From positions 1 to 64,000 of the forward strand of contig JAGTRS010000007.1 of assembly GCA_018262195.1 (NCBI GenBank): DNA of 64,000 nt, written 5' to 3'. Source of the stretch: Pseudomonadota bacterium. Lineage in GTDB: Bacteria; Pseudomonadota; Gammaproteobacteria; Burkholderiales; Rhodocyclaceae. The position numbers and the translations under genes were made by a program. The first letter of the stretch is position 1; each line of letters opens with the position of its first letter. Of the stretch, positions 10,651 through 19,694 are shown piece after piece. The notes below the pieces were generated by a model, which made no database searches, was not told where the DNA came from, and was given only the letters and a program-made list of their open reading frames with translations.

Positions 10651-11247
10651 TTACCGAACTATTGCTGTAATGATATCAATGTCGCGTTCGGCGGCTTTTT
10701 TTGCGCTTGGCTGCGAATTTTTATCGGCATATGCCTTGTTTGCCAAGTTGCTTGGCTTTCGATCTGTAGTGTGGCCCGTTGATCTTCTGGTCTGCTGGCG
10801 ATCGCTTTGATCCCTAGTATCGACTTTAGTCATTTGGTCTGAATTCGTCAGTTTTTTTGTTTCTGGCGCAATTGAAGCTAAATAGACGGGTTCCTGGATT
10901 TTTCCCAGTTCTGTCGGCGTCACTTCCCTGGTTTCCTGAATGATGGCGCTTCCTGCGCCACTGTTGGCCTGAAGGATATTCACCGGGCTGGTCGAGGTGG
11001 TCCGGGATCCATCGATGCCAGGTGCTTTGGTGGCTTCAGTGCTGATGCCGCCTTGATCCTGAAGGGCGTTTCCGGTCGGTTTGTTTTCAGGGGCGCTCTT
11101 GTCGAACTGCAGCGTAAACACCAGCCAGCTGGCCCAAAGCAGAATCAACAGCACTGACAAAATCCAGGTAATCGACTTCCATCCGGCAAATGAAGACTGG
11201 GTTTGGATTTTTGCGTATTTGGGGTCGAGATCTTGCAGGATGCTCAT
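10651..11247 (-). CDS. Unrecognised single-span membrane protein
   Basis: A 198-residue protein I do not recognise. Residues 1-25 are polar and probably cytoplasmic. A single hydrophobic helix (ITWILSVLLILLWASWLVF) follows at about 27-46. The rest is a long low-complexity stretch rich in Thr, Ser, Gln, Lys and Asp that should lie in the periplasm. It ends in a compact hydrophobic-acidic tail, ERDIDIITAIVR. The gene stands alone between the tatD operon and the type VI locus and points away from the latter. The topology resembles envelope linker or scaffold subunits, but no function can be assigned. Confidence 0.65.
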   Translation of the reverse strand: MSILQDLDPKYAKIQTQSSFAGWKSITWILSVLLILLWASWLVFTLQFDKSAPENKPTGNALQDQGGISTEATKAPGIDGSRTTSTSPVNILQANSGAGSAIIQETREVTPTELGKIQEPVYLASIAPETKKLTNSDQMTKVDTRDQSDRQQTRRSTGHTTDRKPSNLANKAYADKNSQPSAKKAAERDIDIITAIVR

Positions 11248-11449
11248 CGTTCAGCCTTTGTTGTCGTCCGGACTTGATATGCCGACATCGTGTAATTGTG
11301 GAATGTCATGTATTCGATAAGAATTATAATAGGACGTTGGCAAGTTCATAAAGAAATCCATTTGTATTAAAATAATACAAATTGATTAGTGCCTTGTTCT
11401 ACGCATTTCATCTGAATGCGCCTGGAGCGGCTATTTGTGAAGGTTTCCT
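11248..11449. promoter_or_regulatory. AT-rich divergent intergenic region with a perfect 23-bp palindrome
   Basis: The 202 bases between the membrane-protein gene and the type VI block A are much more AT-rich than their surroundings. They contain ATTTGTATTA at 11360-11369 and its exact reverse complement at 11373-11382, separated by AAA. A TATAAT hexamer lies at 11325-11330 without a convincing -35. The palindrome sits 67 bp before the tagX-like start, a position suited to an operator. Confidence 0.4.
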
Positions 11450-12298
11450 GTGGTTGCGGCTGTCGTCTTGGCGTATTTCCTGATTGTTGTACTCGGTGTG
11501 TTGCTGGTGGTTTTTCCCGGCTATCGCACGCGCGTCGTTGCGACGCTGCTGGGGGGCCTCAATCTTGGTGCGATGCCGGCATTCCGTGCGGGACTCAAGT
11601 GCTCTTCGGGGTTTGTCGTTGCCGGACGAGCGCTTCGCGGGAGTGTCAAAGGTCTGGGCCGGTTTGTCGGTGCCAACCCGCTGCTCACCGGGGCAGCCTT
11701 GCTGTTGGTCGCGGCCCCTTCGCTGTTTGCTCTGGTTTTGCACAGTCCGGCGGTGTTCGATTTTTCCGATCAGCAGCGAATTGCTGACCGGCAGATTGCC
11801 GTCTTGCTCGAAGGTGAGCAACTTGTTCCGCCGCCACCGTTGCCGCCCGAGGTTTTTACAACCCGGGAAGTCGAAATGGTGCGGCCTGATGTCATTCATG
11901 CCAGTCGCAATTGGAACTTGCTTGACCAGGCATTCACCCAGCGCCTGCTCGTTGTATTCAAGCTGATGAAGGAGCGGCACGGCTACGACATGGTGTTGAT
12001 CGAAGGCTATCGCAGCCCGGAACGCCAGGCAAAGCTGTTTGAGCAAGGGGCGCATGTCACTCAGGCTGGCGCCAACATGAGCTACCACCAGTACGGCTTG
12101 GCGGCCGATTCCGCTTTCTACCGGGATGGGAAGGTCGTGATTTCGGAACGTGATCCGTGGGCCATGCGGGGTTACCAGTTGTATGGGGAAATTGCCGAAC
12201 AGGTCGGGCTGACCTGGGGTGGCCGGTGGAAGATGCAGGACTACGGACACGTTGAGTTACGTCGTAGCGGTGTTCTTGGTCGGGGCGCAAGTCAGTAG
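11450..12298 (+). CDS. TagX-like membrane-anchored M15 peptidase (type VI accessory)
   Basis: Predicted L,D- or D,D-endopeptidase of the M15/VanY fold that would open peptidoglycan for type VI assembly, as TagX does in Acinetobacter. The start is GTG 11450 with GAAGG six bases upstream. Residues 1-22 form one membrane helix and about 77-100 a second hydrophobic stretch. The catalytic domain shows YRSPERQ, then SYHQYGLAAD with zinc ligands His213 and Asp220, and YGHVEL with His267. The gene heads the block tagX-like, PAAR, ketosynthase-like, tssM, tagF, ompA. The active-site residues are intact. The TagX role is inferred from context and architecture. Confidence 0.85.
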   Translation: MVAAVVLAYFLIVVLGVLLVVFPGYRTRVVATLLGGLNLGAMPAFRAGLKCSSGFVVAGRALRGSVKGLGRFVGANPLLTGAALLLVAAPSLFALVLHSPAVFDFSDQQRIADRQIAVLLEGEQLVPPPPLPPEVFTTREVEMVRPDVIHASRNWNLLDQAFTQRLLVVFKLMKERHGYDMVLIEGYRSPERQAKLFEQGAHVTQAGANMSYHQYGLAADSAFYRDGKVVISERDPWAMRGYQLYGEIAEQVGLTWGGRWKMQDYGHVELRRSGVLGRGASQ

Positions 12299-12341
12299 TC
12301 AAGCCTCTTGCTGGGCAATCTCGTATTTTCTGGAGTAGTTG

Positions 12342-12608
12342 ATGAGCAGACCTTTCATTCTATTGGGCGACAAGACGGATCACGGCGGGGTAGTCATTAC
12401 CGCATCCGAATCAAGCGACTGCAATGGTAAAGGCGTGGCACGGGTCGGTGATCAAGTGACCTGTCCGAAGCGAGGTCATGGCAACGTAACGACCATCGTA
12501 ACCGGTGACGCCACGGCGCTGATCGATGGACGCCCGGCGGCTCGTCATGGCGACAAGACAGCCTGTGGTGCGATTTTGATCGCCAGCCAGTCGTTGACCA
12601 CAGACTGA
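12342..12608 (+). CDS. PAAR-domain spike tip protein
   Basis: A small PAAR protein (88 residues) that caps the VgrG trimer and sharpens the type VI spike. The repeats are visible as ILLGDKTDHGG, ARVGDQVTCPKRGHG and ARHGDKTACGA, with the Cys and His residues that bind the single metal ion. ATG 12342 is preceded by TGGAG at six bases, so I prefer it to the in-frame TTG at 12339. No effector domain is attached. It lies 43 bp after the peptidase gene. Confidence 0.92.
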   Translation: MSRPFILLGDKTDHGGVVITASESSDCNGKGVARVGDQVTCPKRGHGNVTTIVTGDATALIDGRPAARHGDKTACGAILIASQSLTTD

Positions 12609-12627
12609 AACGCGGCGTTCGATACCC

Positions 12628-14049
12628 ATGTGGCCTACGGTGTTCAAAGTACTTGGCGGGAGCTTGCTGACGTTTGCACTTGTCTGGGCACTTGTGCTTG
12701 GTTGGTGGCAATCGAATGATTACGAGCCCAGCAAGCTTGATCTTGCCCTTTATCTTGGCGCCTTGCCGCTGGCGCTCGTCGGGGGCTATTTGCTGTTGCG
12801 TGGGTTCATCGAACATCTCAAGGCACCACCGGCGGCTGATAAACCCGACATTCCGGCGCTGCGCGACGAAGATCCGCTGGCTGCGACGTCGGCCAAGACG
12901 GCAGCGGCCGAGCGGGCATTCAATATTTGCCTGGTTGAAGGCTTTGTCACCACCGCAGTTGGAGCGTCGACGGATGATGTGCTGGCAGCAATCGATGGTG
13001 GCAAGCGGCCAGAGCCAAGTTTTCGCTTGACCGACGAGGCTGGCTTCCCTGTCTTTCTAGCCGAGGTCAAGGATCTCGACGTCGACGGCATGCAGGAAAA
13101 AATGGCCGCTGATGCCGCGTCTATTCGCAAATTTGCCGAGCGGGAGGACGTTGCTCGTACTCTGGCTCTGCTCGATCATTTGCTGGGCACGGTGCTGGAA
13201 CGCCTGACACCCTTGCTGGCCCAGGTCGGGGATGCCTTGAAGCTGCGGATCGTCTGGTTGGTTCCAGCCAACTGGGATTCGTCGCAACTCGCAATCTTGC
13301 GGACTTGGTTGCAGCTTAATTACTGGCCCAATCAGGAGCGGTCCGGTCTGGAAATGGCGTTGGTCCCGGTAGCCTCTGAGATTGATGCGATGCGTCAGCT
13401 CGATGAAATCAATCTGCGCATCAATCGCGATTCTGCAAATTCTGAACTGACCTTGTTACTGGGCGCCGTATCGGCCGTGGATGAGCAAACAGTGGACAGC
13501 CGGTCGGCCAGCAACAAGTTGTTTTCTGCCGATCACCAGGATCGAAAGATACCCGGCGAAGGTGCAGTCGGCTTGCTCCTGGCCAGTCGGGCAATCGTAG
13601 AACGTTATGAGTTATCGGAAGTGACCCTCCTCAGTCGCGTCAGCATGGGCGTTCGGGACAAGCCGGTCGATGCGGGCGGACGGGTTGGCGGCAAGCTGAT
13701 CGAACAGCTCGTCACCGGACTTCTTGATGTCAGCGCCGTCGAGAACACGCAGGTCAAGACTGCCTTGCTGGACGCTGATCATCGCGCCAGTCGCGTTGCA
13801 GAAGCAATGGAAGGACTCGGGCAGACCTTTGAGCATTTTGATCCGATCAAGGATTGCCTCGCCGTTGGTACGGTCAGTGGCGACCTGTCACCGATTGGCA
13901 GCCTCATCGCGCTTGCATGCGCCAGGACAAAGGTTCTGGCGACCGAAGCACCGGTGCTGTGCCTGAGCAACCAACATGAACGCGACAGGGCCGTGCTGCT
14001 GGCCATGCCCTATATCGCGCAACCGAATACCGAACCCAGCCTTACTTGA
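12628..14049 (+). CDS. Type VI-locus membrane protein with ketosynthase-like C-terminal domain
   Basis: A 473-residue protein with two N-terminal membrane helices (about 9-28 and 43-63) and a large soluble part. The C-terminal part resembles the beta-ketoacyl synthase/thiolase fold: GEGAVGLLLASR near 309-320, DADHRASRVAEAMEGL near 380-395, and CLAVGTVSGDLSPIGS leading into a helix and PVLCLSNQ near 405-445. These recall KS-like proteins with GEGA..VLE, a YRAEEW-type strand and a DVGAASG turn. The Cys-His-His catalytic set is not recognisable, so the domain is probably structural. It sits 18 bp after PAAR and 21 bp before tssM, so an inner-membrane role with TssM/TssL is likely. The fold call is from motif memory only. 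Confidence 0.6.
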   Translation: MWPTVFKVLGGSLLTFALVWALVLGWWQSNDYEPSKLDLALYLGALPLALVGGYLLLRGFIEHLKAPPAADKPDIPALRDEDPLAATSAKTAAAERAFNICLVEGFVTTAVGASTDDVLAAIDGGKRPEPSFRLTDEAGFPVFLAEVKDLDVDGMQEKMAADAASIRKFAEREDVARTLALLDHLLGTVLERLTPLLAQVGDALKLRIVWLVPANWDSSQLAILRTWLQLNYWPNQERSGLEMALVPVASEIDAMRQLDEINLRINRDSANSELTLLLGAVSAVDEQTVDSRSASNKLFSADHQDRKIPGEGAVGLLLASRAIVERYELSEVTLLSRVSMGVRDKPVDAGGRVGGKLIEQLVTGLLDVSAVENTQVKTALLDADHRASRVAEAMEGLGQTFEHFDPIKDCLAVGTVSGDLSPIGSLIALACARTKVLATEAPVLCLSNQHERDRAVLLAMPYIAQPNTEPSLT

Positions 14050-14070
14050 GTTAATGAGCAAAGCCAATTC

Positions 14071-17000
14071 ATGATGTCCCAAATTCGTTCGTTTCTGACT
14101 GACTCCCGATTTCTTTCGTTTATCGGTGTCGCTGCTGTCGCGGCATTCTTTTTCCTGGGTGCCAAGACGCTCAAGGTGGCGATGATCTGGGCCGGGATCG
14201 CCAGCCTTGTCATACTCGCTGTCTGGGGGGCTGTCTGGTTCGTGCGTCGGCAAAGGGTGCGCAAGGCGGGGGAGGCGATCGGTTCCATGCTGGAGCAGCA
14301 GGCGGATGTATCACCCAAGCGGGGGGGGGCTGCGACTTCGGCTGAGATTCAGACGCTGAAGCAGCGCATGCAGGAGGCAGTCAAGACGATCAAGACCTCC
14401 AAGCTCGGGCAGATCTCCGGAGCTGAAGCGTTGTACGAATTGCCGTGGTACATGACGATCGGCAATCCGGCAGCCGGGAAGAGTACGGCCATCGTCAATT
14501 CCGGGCTCAAATTTCCGTTTGATGATGGTGGCGACGCGATCATCAAGGGCATTGGCGGTACTCGCAACTGCGACTGGTTCTTCACGACTGAAGGCATCCT
14601 GCTCGATACGGCAGGTCGCTATTCCGTGCACGAAGAAGACCGGGAGGAGTGGCTCGGTTTTCTTGGTCTGCTGAAGAAGCATCGGCCGCGGGCGCCGATT
14701 AACGGCATCATCGTCACGGTCAGCATTGGCGAGTTGATGGGCAACTCGCCAAGTTTCGCGATCAATCTGGCCAAGAGCCTGCGCCAGCGGGTCCAGGAAC
14801 TTACCGAGAAGCTTGAGGTTTTCGCGCCGGTCTATGTCCTGTTCACCAAGGTCGATCTGATTCCCGGATTTCACGAGTTCTTTCTCGATCTGGACTGGAA
14901 TGAGCGGGACCGGGTTTGGGGGGCCACCATTCCTTATGACCAGTCGAACGGCAGCGAATTGATCACACTGTTTGATCGGCATTTTGATGAACTTTACGAA
15001 GGACTGCGCGCCATGAGCGTCGCGCAAATGTCGCGGCTGCAGGGCGAAAATGCACCGCCTGGATTGCTTACCTTCCCCTCTGAATTCGCCTCGATCAAGC
15101 CGGCGCTGAAAGCCTTCATTGCCACGTTGTTCGAGGACAATCCTTTCCAGTTCAAGCCGGTTTTCCGCGGCTTCTACATCACCTCGGCCATTCAGAGCGC
15201 CGATATCAAGCCGGTTTCCAACGATCGTATTCTGAGAAAATTTTCCTTGAATGGCGGTGGCAGCGCTTCGGTGCGCACGGCCTTGAGCCATGGCTACTTC
15301 CTCAAGGAACTGTTCTCGAAAGTAATCTTTCCGGACCGCAATCTGGTCCGCCAGCACACCACCAAGGCAAAGGCCCAGTTACGCCAGTTCGCAGTGCTGG
15401 GTGCCTTGTGCTTCCTGGGCGTGGCGCTGGGCGGCTGGAGCTGGTCGTATTTCAATAACCGGAGTTTGCTGGCCAATGTTGAACAGGATATCGCCAAGGC
15501 GGTGAAGGTGCAGGAGGGACGGATCGATCTGCAGTCCCGCCTCGAAGCCCTCGAAATTATCCAGGATCGCCTGGCGCAACTTGAGCAGTTCAACGAGGAT
15601 CACCCGGTTTCCATCGGTCTCGGTCTCTATCAAGGTGAGTTGATGGCTGACAAACTGCGTCGGGAATACTTTGCCGGCGTCAGTAACGTCATGCTGATCC
15701 CGGTCAAGGACAACCTTGAAGCTTTCCTGAACGAGGTCAATGCCCAAGGCGACCGCCTCAAGCCGCAAGGTGCTGCAGCTGGGGGTAATCAGGCGGCCAA
15801 GCCACCCCGTAACAAGCAGTACAAGGATGCGACGCCCTCTGATGTCGAAGATGGCTACAACGCTCTCAAAACCTACCTGATGCTGTCCAGTCACGAGCAT
15901 GTCGACGTCGGCCACCTTTCCGACCAGATGACACGTTTTTGGAGAGGCTGGCTGGAGGCCAATCGCGGCACGATGACGCGCGAGCAGATGATTCGCTCTG
16001 CCGGGAAAGTGCTGACCTTCTATCTGGAGCACGCAACGCATCCTGAGTGGCCGGTTATCAACAACAACCTGGTTCTGGTCGATGAAGTCCGCGACAAGTT
16101 GCGCCAGGTGGTGCGCGGCATGCCGGCGGCTGAACGCGTCTATGCCGAAATCAAGGCCCGCGCCTCGACACGCTTTGCGCCGCTTACCGTGGCCAATATC
16201 GTTGGTCCGGACAATGCAACGCTGGTTGCCGGCAGTCATGTGGTATCCGGTGCCTTTACGGTTGAGGCATGGCGTGAATATGTCCAGACCGCGATCAAGG
16301 AGGCGGCAACCAGCGAGCAGAACAACGCGGATTGGGTGTTGCAGACCTCGACCAAGGATGATCTGACGCTGGAAGGCAGCCCTGAGCAGATCCAGAAGTC
16401 GCTGGTGGCCATGTACAAACGTGATTACACGGAAGAGTGGAAGCAGTTCGTCCAGGGTATCAGTGTTGCCTCCTTTGAAACCTTCCCTGAGGCGGTGGCG
16501 GCAATGGACCGTCTGGGAGACGCACAGATGTCGCCGGTCGGAACGCTGATCAAGGTGGTTTTTGATCAGACGGCCTGGGATAACCCGGCGATGGCCAATC
16601 TGGGACTGGAACGGGCTCAGAAGGGTTTTATCGAATGGTTCAAGCGTTCGGTGCTGCAGATGGCGCCGAGCCGTGTCCAGATGGATGTCAATGTCTCCGC
16701 CAAGCCGGCTGAAATCCCGATGGGGCCCATCGGCAAGGAGTTTGCCGGGTTTGGCCGACTGGTCATACCGCGCGATAAAGCCGACCCCTTGGTCGATACC
16801 TATCTCAAGCAACTTTCAAAGGTGCGTACCCGCCTGAGTCAACTCAAGAACCAGGGTGATCCCGGGCCAGGCGCGCTCAAGCTGATGCGGGAGACCATCG
16901 ATGGCGGTGGCTCAGAACTCGCCGAGACACTGCGTTTTGTCGATGAGCAGATGCTGACTGGCCTGCCGGATAATCAGCGTGCCGTGTTGCGCCCCTTGCT

Positions 17001-17886
17001 GGTTCGTCCGCTATTGCAGTCGTACGCTGCGATCATCAAGCCGGCCTCTGAAGAGTTGAATAAGACGTGGGAAGCCCAGGTATACGAGCCGTTTAACCGT
17101 AAGCTGGCGATCAAGTATCCGTTTGCGGCGAAATCCAATATCGAGGCATCGCCAACCGAAATTGCTCAGGTTTTCGGGCCGGAAGGAGCTGTCTCCAAGT
17201 ATGTCGAATCGGCCATGGGATCGCTGGTCGTGCGTCGTGGCAATACGGTGACGCCACGCACCTGGGGGGATCTCGGGATTACCTTGCAGCCAGAGTTCAT
17301 CAGCGATTTTGCGCGCTGGGTTTCGCCGCTTGAAGGTGGGGCCGCCTCCGATGCCGGCGGTGGGGCAGGTGGCGCCGGTGGTCAGGCGCAGACTGTCTTC
17401 ATGCTGCGTCCGCAACCATCGCCGGGCACCAGCGGTTATGTCATCGAGATCGATGGGCAGAAACTAGCATATCGCAATGGTGCGCCGCAGTGGGCCAACT
17501 TTGTCTGGCCGAATGCAGCCGGAGCGCCGGGCGCCAAGATTACCGCGACAACCTTCGAGGGCAAGATCGTCGAGGTCATCAATGTTCCCGGTCGCTTCGG
17601 TCTTGAAAAAATGATCAATGCCGCCAAACGTAGTCGCCAGGCCGATGGTTCTTTCCATCTCACCTGGGTGGCCGAGGGTGTGGAAGTCGGTATAGACCTT
17701 CGCGTGGTCAGCAGCGCACAGGCGCAAGCCGCGAGTGGATCGAACGAAGGTGCCAGTACCCAGAGGGGCCTGGCAGGGGTCGTGCTGCCGCGATCGGTGG
17801 CGGTCGGCAAGGCCAGCAAGTATCAGGAGGCAATGCCGGAGACAGTTGGGCCGGCGCCGGTCGCTACGGCAGGAGGTGCCCAATGA
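14071..17886 (+). CDS. tssM: Type VI membrane complex protein TssM (IcmF)
   Basis: The 1271-residue inner-membrane scaffold of the TssJLM complex. Hydrophobic helices lie near 12-55 and at about 445-465 (LGALCFLGVALGGWSWSYF). The cytoplasmic NTPase-like domain carries Walker A GNPAAGKST near residue 132 and DTAGRY as Walker B-like. The long periplasmic part ends in a beta domain that meets TssJ. The stop overlaps the tagF start (ATGA, 17883-17886). Confidence 0.97.
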   Translation: MMSQIRSFLTDSRFLSFIGVAAVAAFFFLGAKTLKVAMIWAGIASLVILAVWGAVWFVRRQRVRKAGEAIGSMLEQQADVSPKRGGAATSAEIQTLKQRMQEAVKTIKTSKLGQISGAEALYELPWYMTIGNPAAGKSTAIVNSGLKFPFDDGGDAIIKGIGGTRNCDWFFTTEGILLDTAGRYSVHEEDREEWLGFLGLLKKHRPRAPINGIIVTVSIGELMGNSPSFAINLAKSLRQRVQELTEKLEVFAPVYVLFTKVDLIPGFHEFFLDLDWNERDRVWGATIPYDQSNGSELITLFDRHFDELYEGLRAMSVAQMSRLQGENAPPGLLTFPSEFASIKPALKAFIATLFEDNPFQFKPVFRGFYITSAIQSADIKPVSNDRILRKFSLNGGGSASVRTALSHGYFLKELFSKVIFPDRNLVRQHTTKAKAQLRQFAVLGALCFLGVALGGWSWSYFNNRSLLANVEQDIAKAVKVQEGRIDLQSRLEALEIIQDRLAQLEQFNEDHPVSIGLGLYQGELMADKLRREYFAGVSNVMLIPVKDNLEAFLNEVNAQGDRLKPQGAAAGGNQAAKPPRNKQYKDATPSDVEDGYNALKTYLMLSSHEHVDVGHLSDQMTRFWRGWLEANRGTMTREQMIRSAGKVLTFYLEHATHPEWPVINNNLVLVDEVRDKLRQVVRGMPAAERVYAEIKARASTRFAPLTVANIVGPDNATLVAGSHVVSGAFTVEAWREYVQTAIKEAATSEQNNADWVLQTSTKDDLTLEGSPEQIQKSLVAMYKRDYTEEWKQFVQGISVASFETFPEAVAAMDRLGDAQMSPVGTLIKVVFDQTAWDNPAMANLGLERAQKGFIEWFKRSVLQMAPSRVQMDVNVSAKPAEIPMGPIGKEFAGFGRLVIPRDKADPLVDTYLKQLSKVRTRLSQLKNQGDPGPGALKLMRETIDGGGSELAETLRFVDEQMLTGLPDNQRAVLRPLLVRPLLQSYAAIIKPASEELNKTWEAQVYEPFNRKLAIKYPFAAKSNIEASPTEIAQVFGPEGAVSKYVESAMGSLVVRRGNTVTPRTWGDLGITLQPEFISDFARWVSPLEGGAASDAGGGAGGAGGQAQTVFMLRPQPSPGTSGYVIEIDGQKLAYRNGAPQWANFVWPNAAGAPGAKITATTFEGKIVEVINVPGRFGLEKMINAAKRSRQADGSFHLTWVAEGVEVGIDLRVVSSAQAQAASGSNEGASTQRGLAGVVLPRSVAVGKASKYQEAMPETVGPAPVATAGGAQ

Positions 17887-18866
17887 GCACGGTGATCGCC
17901 TCTCCGGCTACCTGTTTCGGCAAGATTCCGTCGCGCGGCGATTTCGTCAAGGGGGCCGGGCAGCATCAGTTGATCAGCGTTCTCGATCGCTGGGTATCGC
18001 AAACCATGGAGCGACTCTCTGAGGATCCAGGCTGGAAAACAGCCTACGACGGCGCAAGTTCGGTGGACTTTGCTTTCATTGGTGCCCGAAGCCGGCTTTC
18101 GGTCGTTGGACATTTGCGGCCGAGCACCGATTCTTCAGGTCGCCGTTTTCCGTTCATCGCAGCGGCGACAGTCGAACGCGACGACGCGCTGATGTTCCGC
18201 TGCGCTCCCGTCGGGCTTGCCTACTCCTTTGGCGCTTTGGCGCGTATTTCCGAAGCCGGGGTTACTGGGGCGGAAGTAGGGCAATTGCTGGCCGAGCTTG
18301 ATTCGATCAACTGTGCCAGTGATTTCGAAATGGCCGTTCAGGCTGATCCACTGGGCAATTTTGTCCGCCGGAATACTCTCGATTCACTGGCTGGCATGGT
18401 TGGAGCGCCGGATGCCGAGTCTGTTCGCCGGATCATCCTGGCGATTGGCTTGCTGATGCGCCCGGTTCTTGGTCAGGGAACGGTTTCTGTCGAGAAGGAC
18501 ATTGTTTTGCCGCTTCCCACAGAAGAGCGCAATCGAAATCTGGTGGCCGGTCTATGGCTATATCTGGTTACGGCATTCCTGCGCCGGACATCGGTCGAGC
18601 TTCAGGTGATCATCGAGCGTCGTGCCGGCAATCCCCACCTGGTGCTTGGGTTCAATGGCTCCTCCGCATCGACGCTGCTGGCGGCTCTGTCGCCAGACAC
18701 GGCCGCCGAGCGGATTATTTCGCTGACTGACCCGGAGTGGATCGACGACCAGTCGGACATCGTCAATGACTATGGTGTCGCCAAGCTCTCCTCTTATCTC
18801 GCTCAGCCGAACATTTCCCTTGAGCATGCCATCAACACGTTCAGAGAAGTTTTTCTAGGCGAATGA
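17883..18866 (+). CDS. tagF: Type VI post-translational regulator TagF
   Basis: A 327-residue TagF/ImpM family protein (DUF2094), in other systems a repressor of type VI assembly that acts beside the PpkA/PppA phosphorylation switch. The N-terminal signature CFGKIPSRGDFVKG (about 12-25) is diagnostic. It overlaps tssM and the following ompA-domain gene by four bases at each end. No PpkA, PppA or Fha gene is in the window, so here TagF may act independently or with unlinked partners. Confidence 0.93.
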   Translation: MSTVIASPATCFGKIPSRGDFVKGAGQHQLISVLDRWVSQTMERLSEDPGWKTAYDGASSVDFAFIGARSRLSVVGHLRPSTDSSGRRFPFIAAATVERDDALMFRCAPVGLAYSFGALARISEAGVTGAEVGQLLAELDSINCASDFEMAVQADPLGNFVRRNTLDSLAGMVGAPDAESVRRIILAIGLLMRPVLGQGTVSVEKDIVLPLPTEERNRNLVAGLWLYLVTAFLRRTSVELQVIIERRAGNPHLVLGFNGSSASTLLAALSPDTAAERIISLTDPEWIDDQSDIVNDYGVAKLSSYLAQPNISLEHAINTFREVFLGE

Positions 18867-19648
18867 ACATGAAATCATCACTAATCGTCGCTGCATTTTG
18901 TCTCGCCTTACAGGGGGCGGCGTTCGCCCAGGCCACGCCGCCGGAGGAGCAGGGGAAGGTAGTGGCCTCAGGCACTGTTCCTGACGAAGCATCACGCGCT
19001 GCGATCCTTGGCAAGCTTCGTGATCTTTACGGGGCGGGCAATGTGGTTGATCGCCTGGAAGTTGGCGGCGTCGTGCCGCCGAGCAACTGGACCGAGAACA
19101 TGACCAAGATCATCGGCCCCCATCTCAAGCAGGTGCATAAAGGGCAGATGCAGGTCAGCGGTACGCAGATCTCAATCAAGGGCAATGTTGCCAATGAGGC
19201 CTTGCGCCAGCAGGTGGTCAGTAATCTCGCCACTTCGCTCAATCCGACCTACACCATCGACAACGGCCTGGTGGCTGCGGGCGGCGAAGCGCAAAGCGTG
19301 CTGGACAAGACGCTGTCCAATCGTGTCGTTGAGTTCGAAGTTGGCTCAGCGACGTTGACGCCGGCCGGGCGCGTCATCCTTGACGAGATGTATGCAGCGA
19401 TCAAGCAAATCGGCACGCCGAAGGTTCAGGTGATCGGCCATACCGACAGTTCAGGGAATCGCCAGGCCAATGTTTCGCTCAGCCTGGCGCGTGCCAATAC
19501 GGTGCGCAGCTACCTGATCGAAAAGGGCATTCCGGGTGAAAATCTGACCGCAGTAGGCTCCGGCCCGGATCAGCCGGTAGGCTCGAACGACTCCTCAGAG
19601 GGACGAGCGAAAAATCGGCGCATCGAGTTTCGGCTCGCCAGCCAGTAA
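18863..19648 (+). CDS. OmpA-domain peptidoglycan-binding protein of the type VI locus
   Basis: A 261-residue periplasmic or outer-membrane protein. The signal peptide runs MNMKSSLIVAAFCLALQGAA to a likely cut at AFA-QA. Residues about 30-140 hold two BON-like repeats (SGTVPDEASRAAILGKL and IKGNVANEALRQQVV). The C-terminal 110 residues are a canonical OmpA_C domain with VIGHTDSSG and GRAKNRRIEFRL, which bind diaminopimelate in peptidoglycan. It probably anchors the membrane complex to the wall, the job of TagL-type proteins. The start overlaps the tagF stop (ATGA). Confidence 0.9.
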   Translation: MNMKSSLIVAAFCLALQGAAFAQATPPEEQGKVVASGTVPDEASRAAILGKLRDLYGAGNVVDRLEVGGVVPPSNWTENMTKIIGPHLKQVHKGQMQVSGTQISIKGNVANEALRQQVVSNLATSLNPTYTIDNGLVAAGGEAQSVLDKTLSNRVVEFEVGSATLTPAGRVILDEMYAAIKQIGTPKVQVIGHTDSSGNRQANVSLSLARANTVRSYLIEKGIPGENLTAVGSGPDQPVGSNDSSEGRAKNRRIEFRLASQ

Positions 19649-19656
19649 TTTGGCAT

Positions 19657-19682
19657 AGGCGGATACCGTGAGGTAGCCGCCT
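19657..19682. terminator. Hairpin between convergent ompA-domain and tssA genes
   Basis: AGGCGG (19657-19662) pairs with CCGCCT (19677-19682), and TACC pairs with GGTA inside, with one A-G mismatch and a GTGA loop. The U-tract is poor. Its position between two converging genes supports a termination role. Confidence 0.45.
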
Positions 19683-19694
19683 TGTAGCCTGTTC

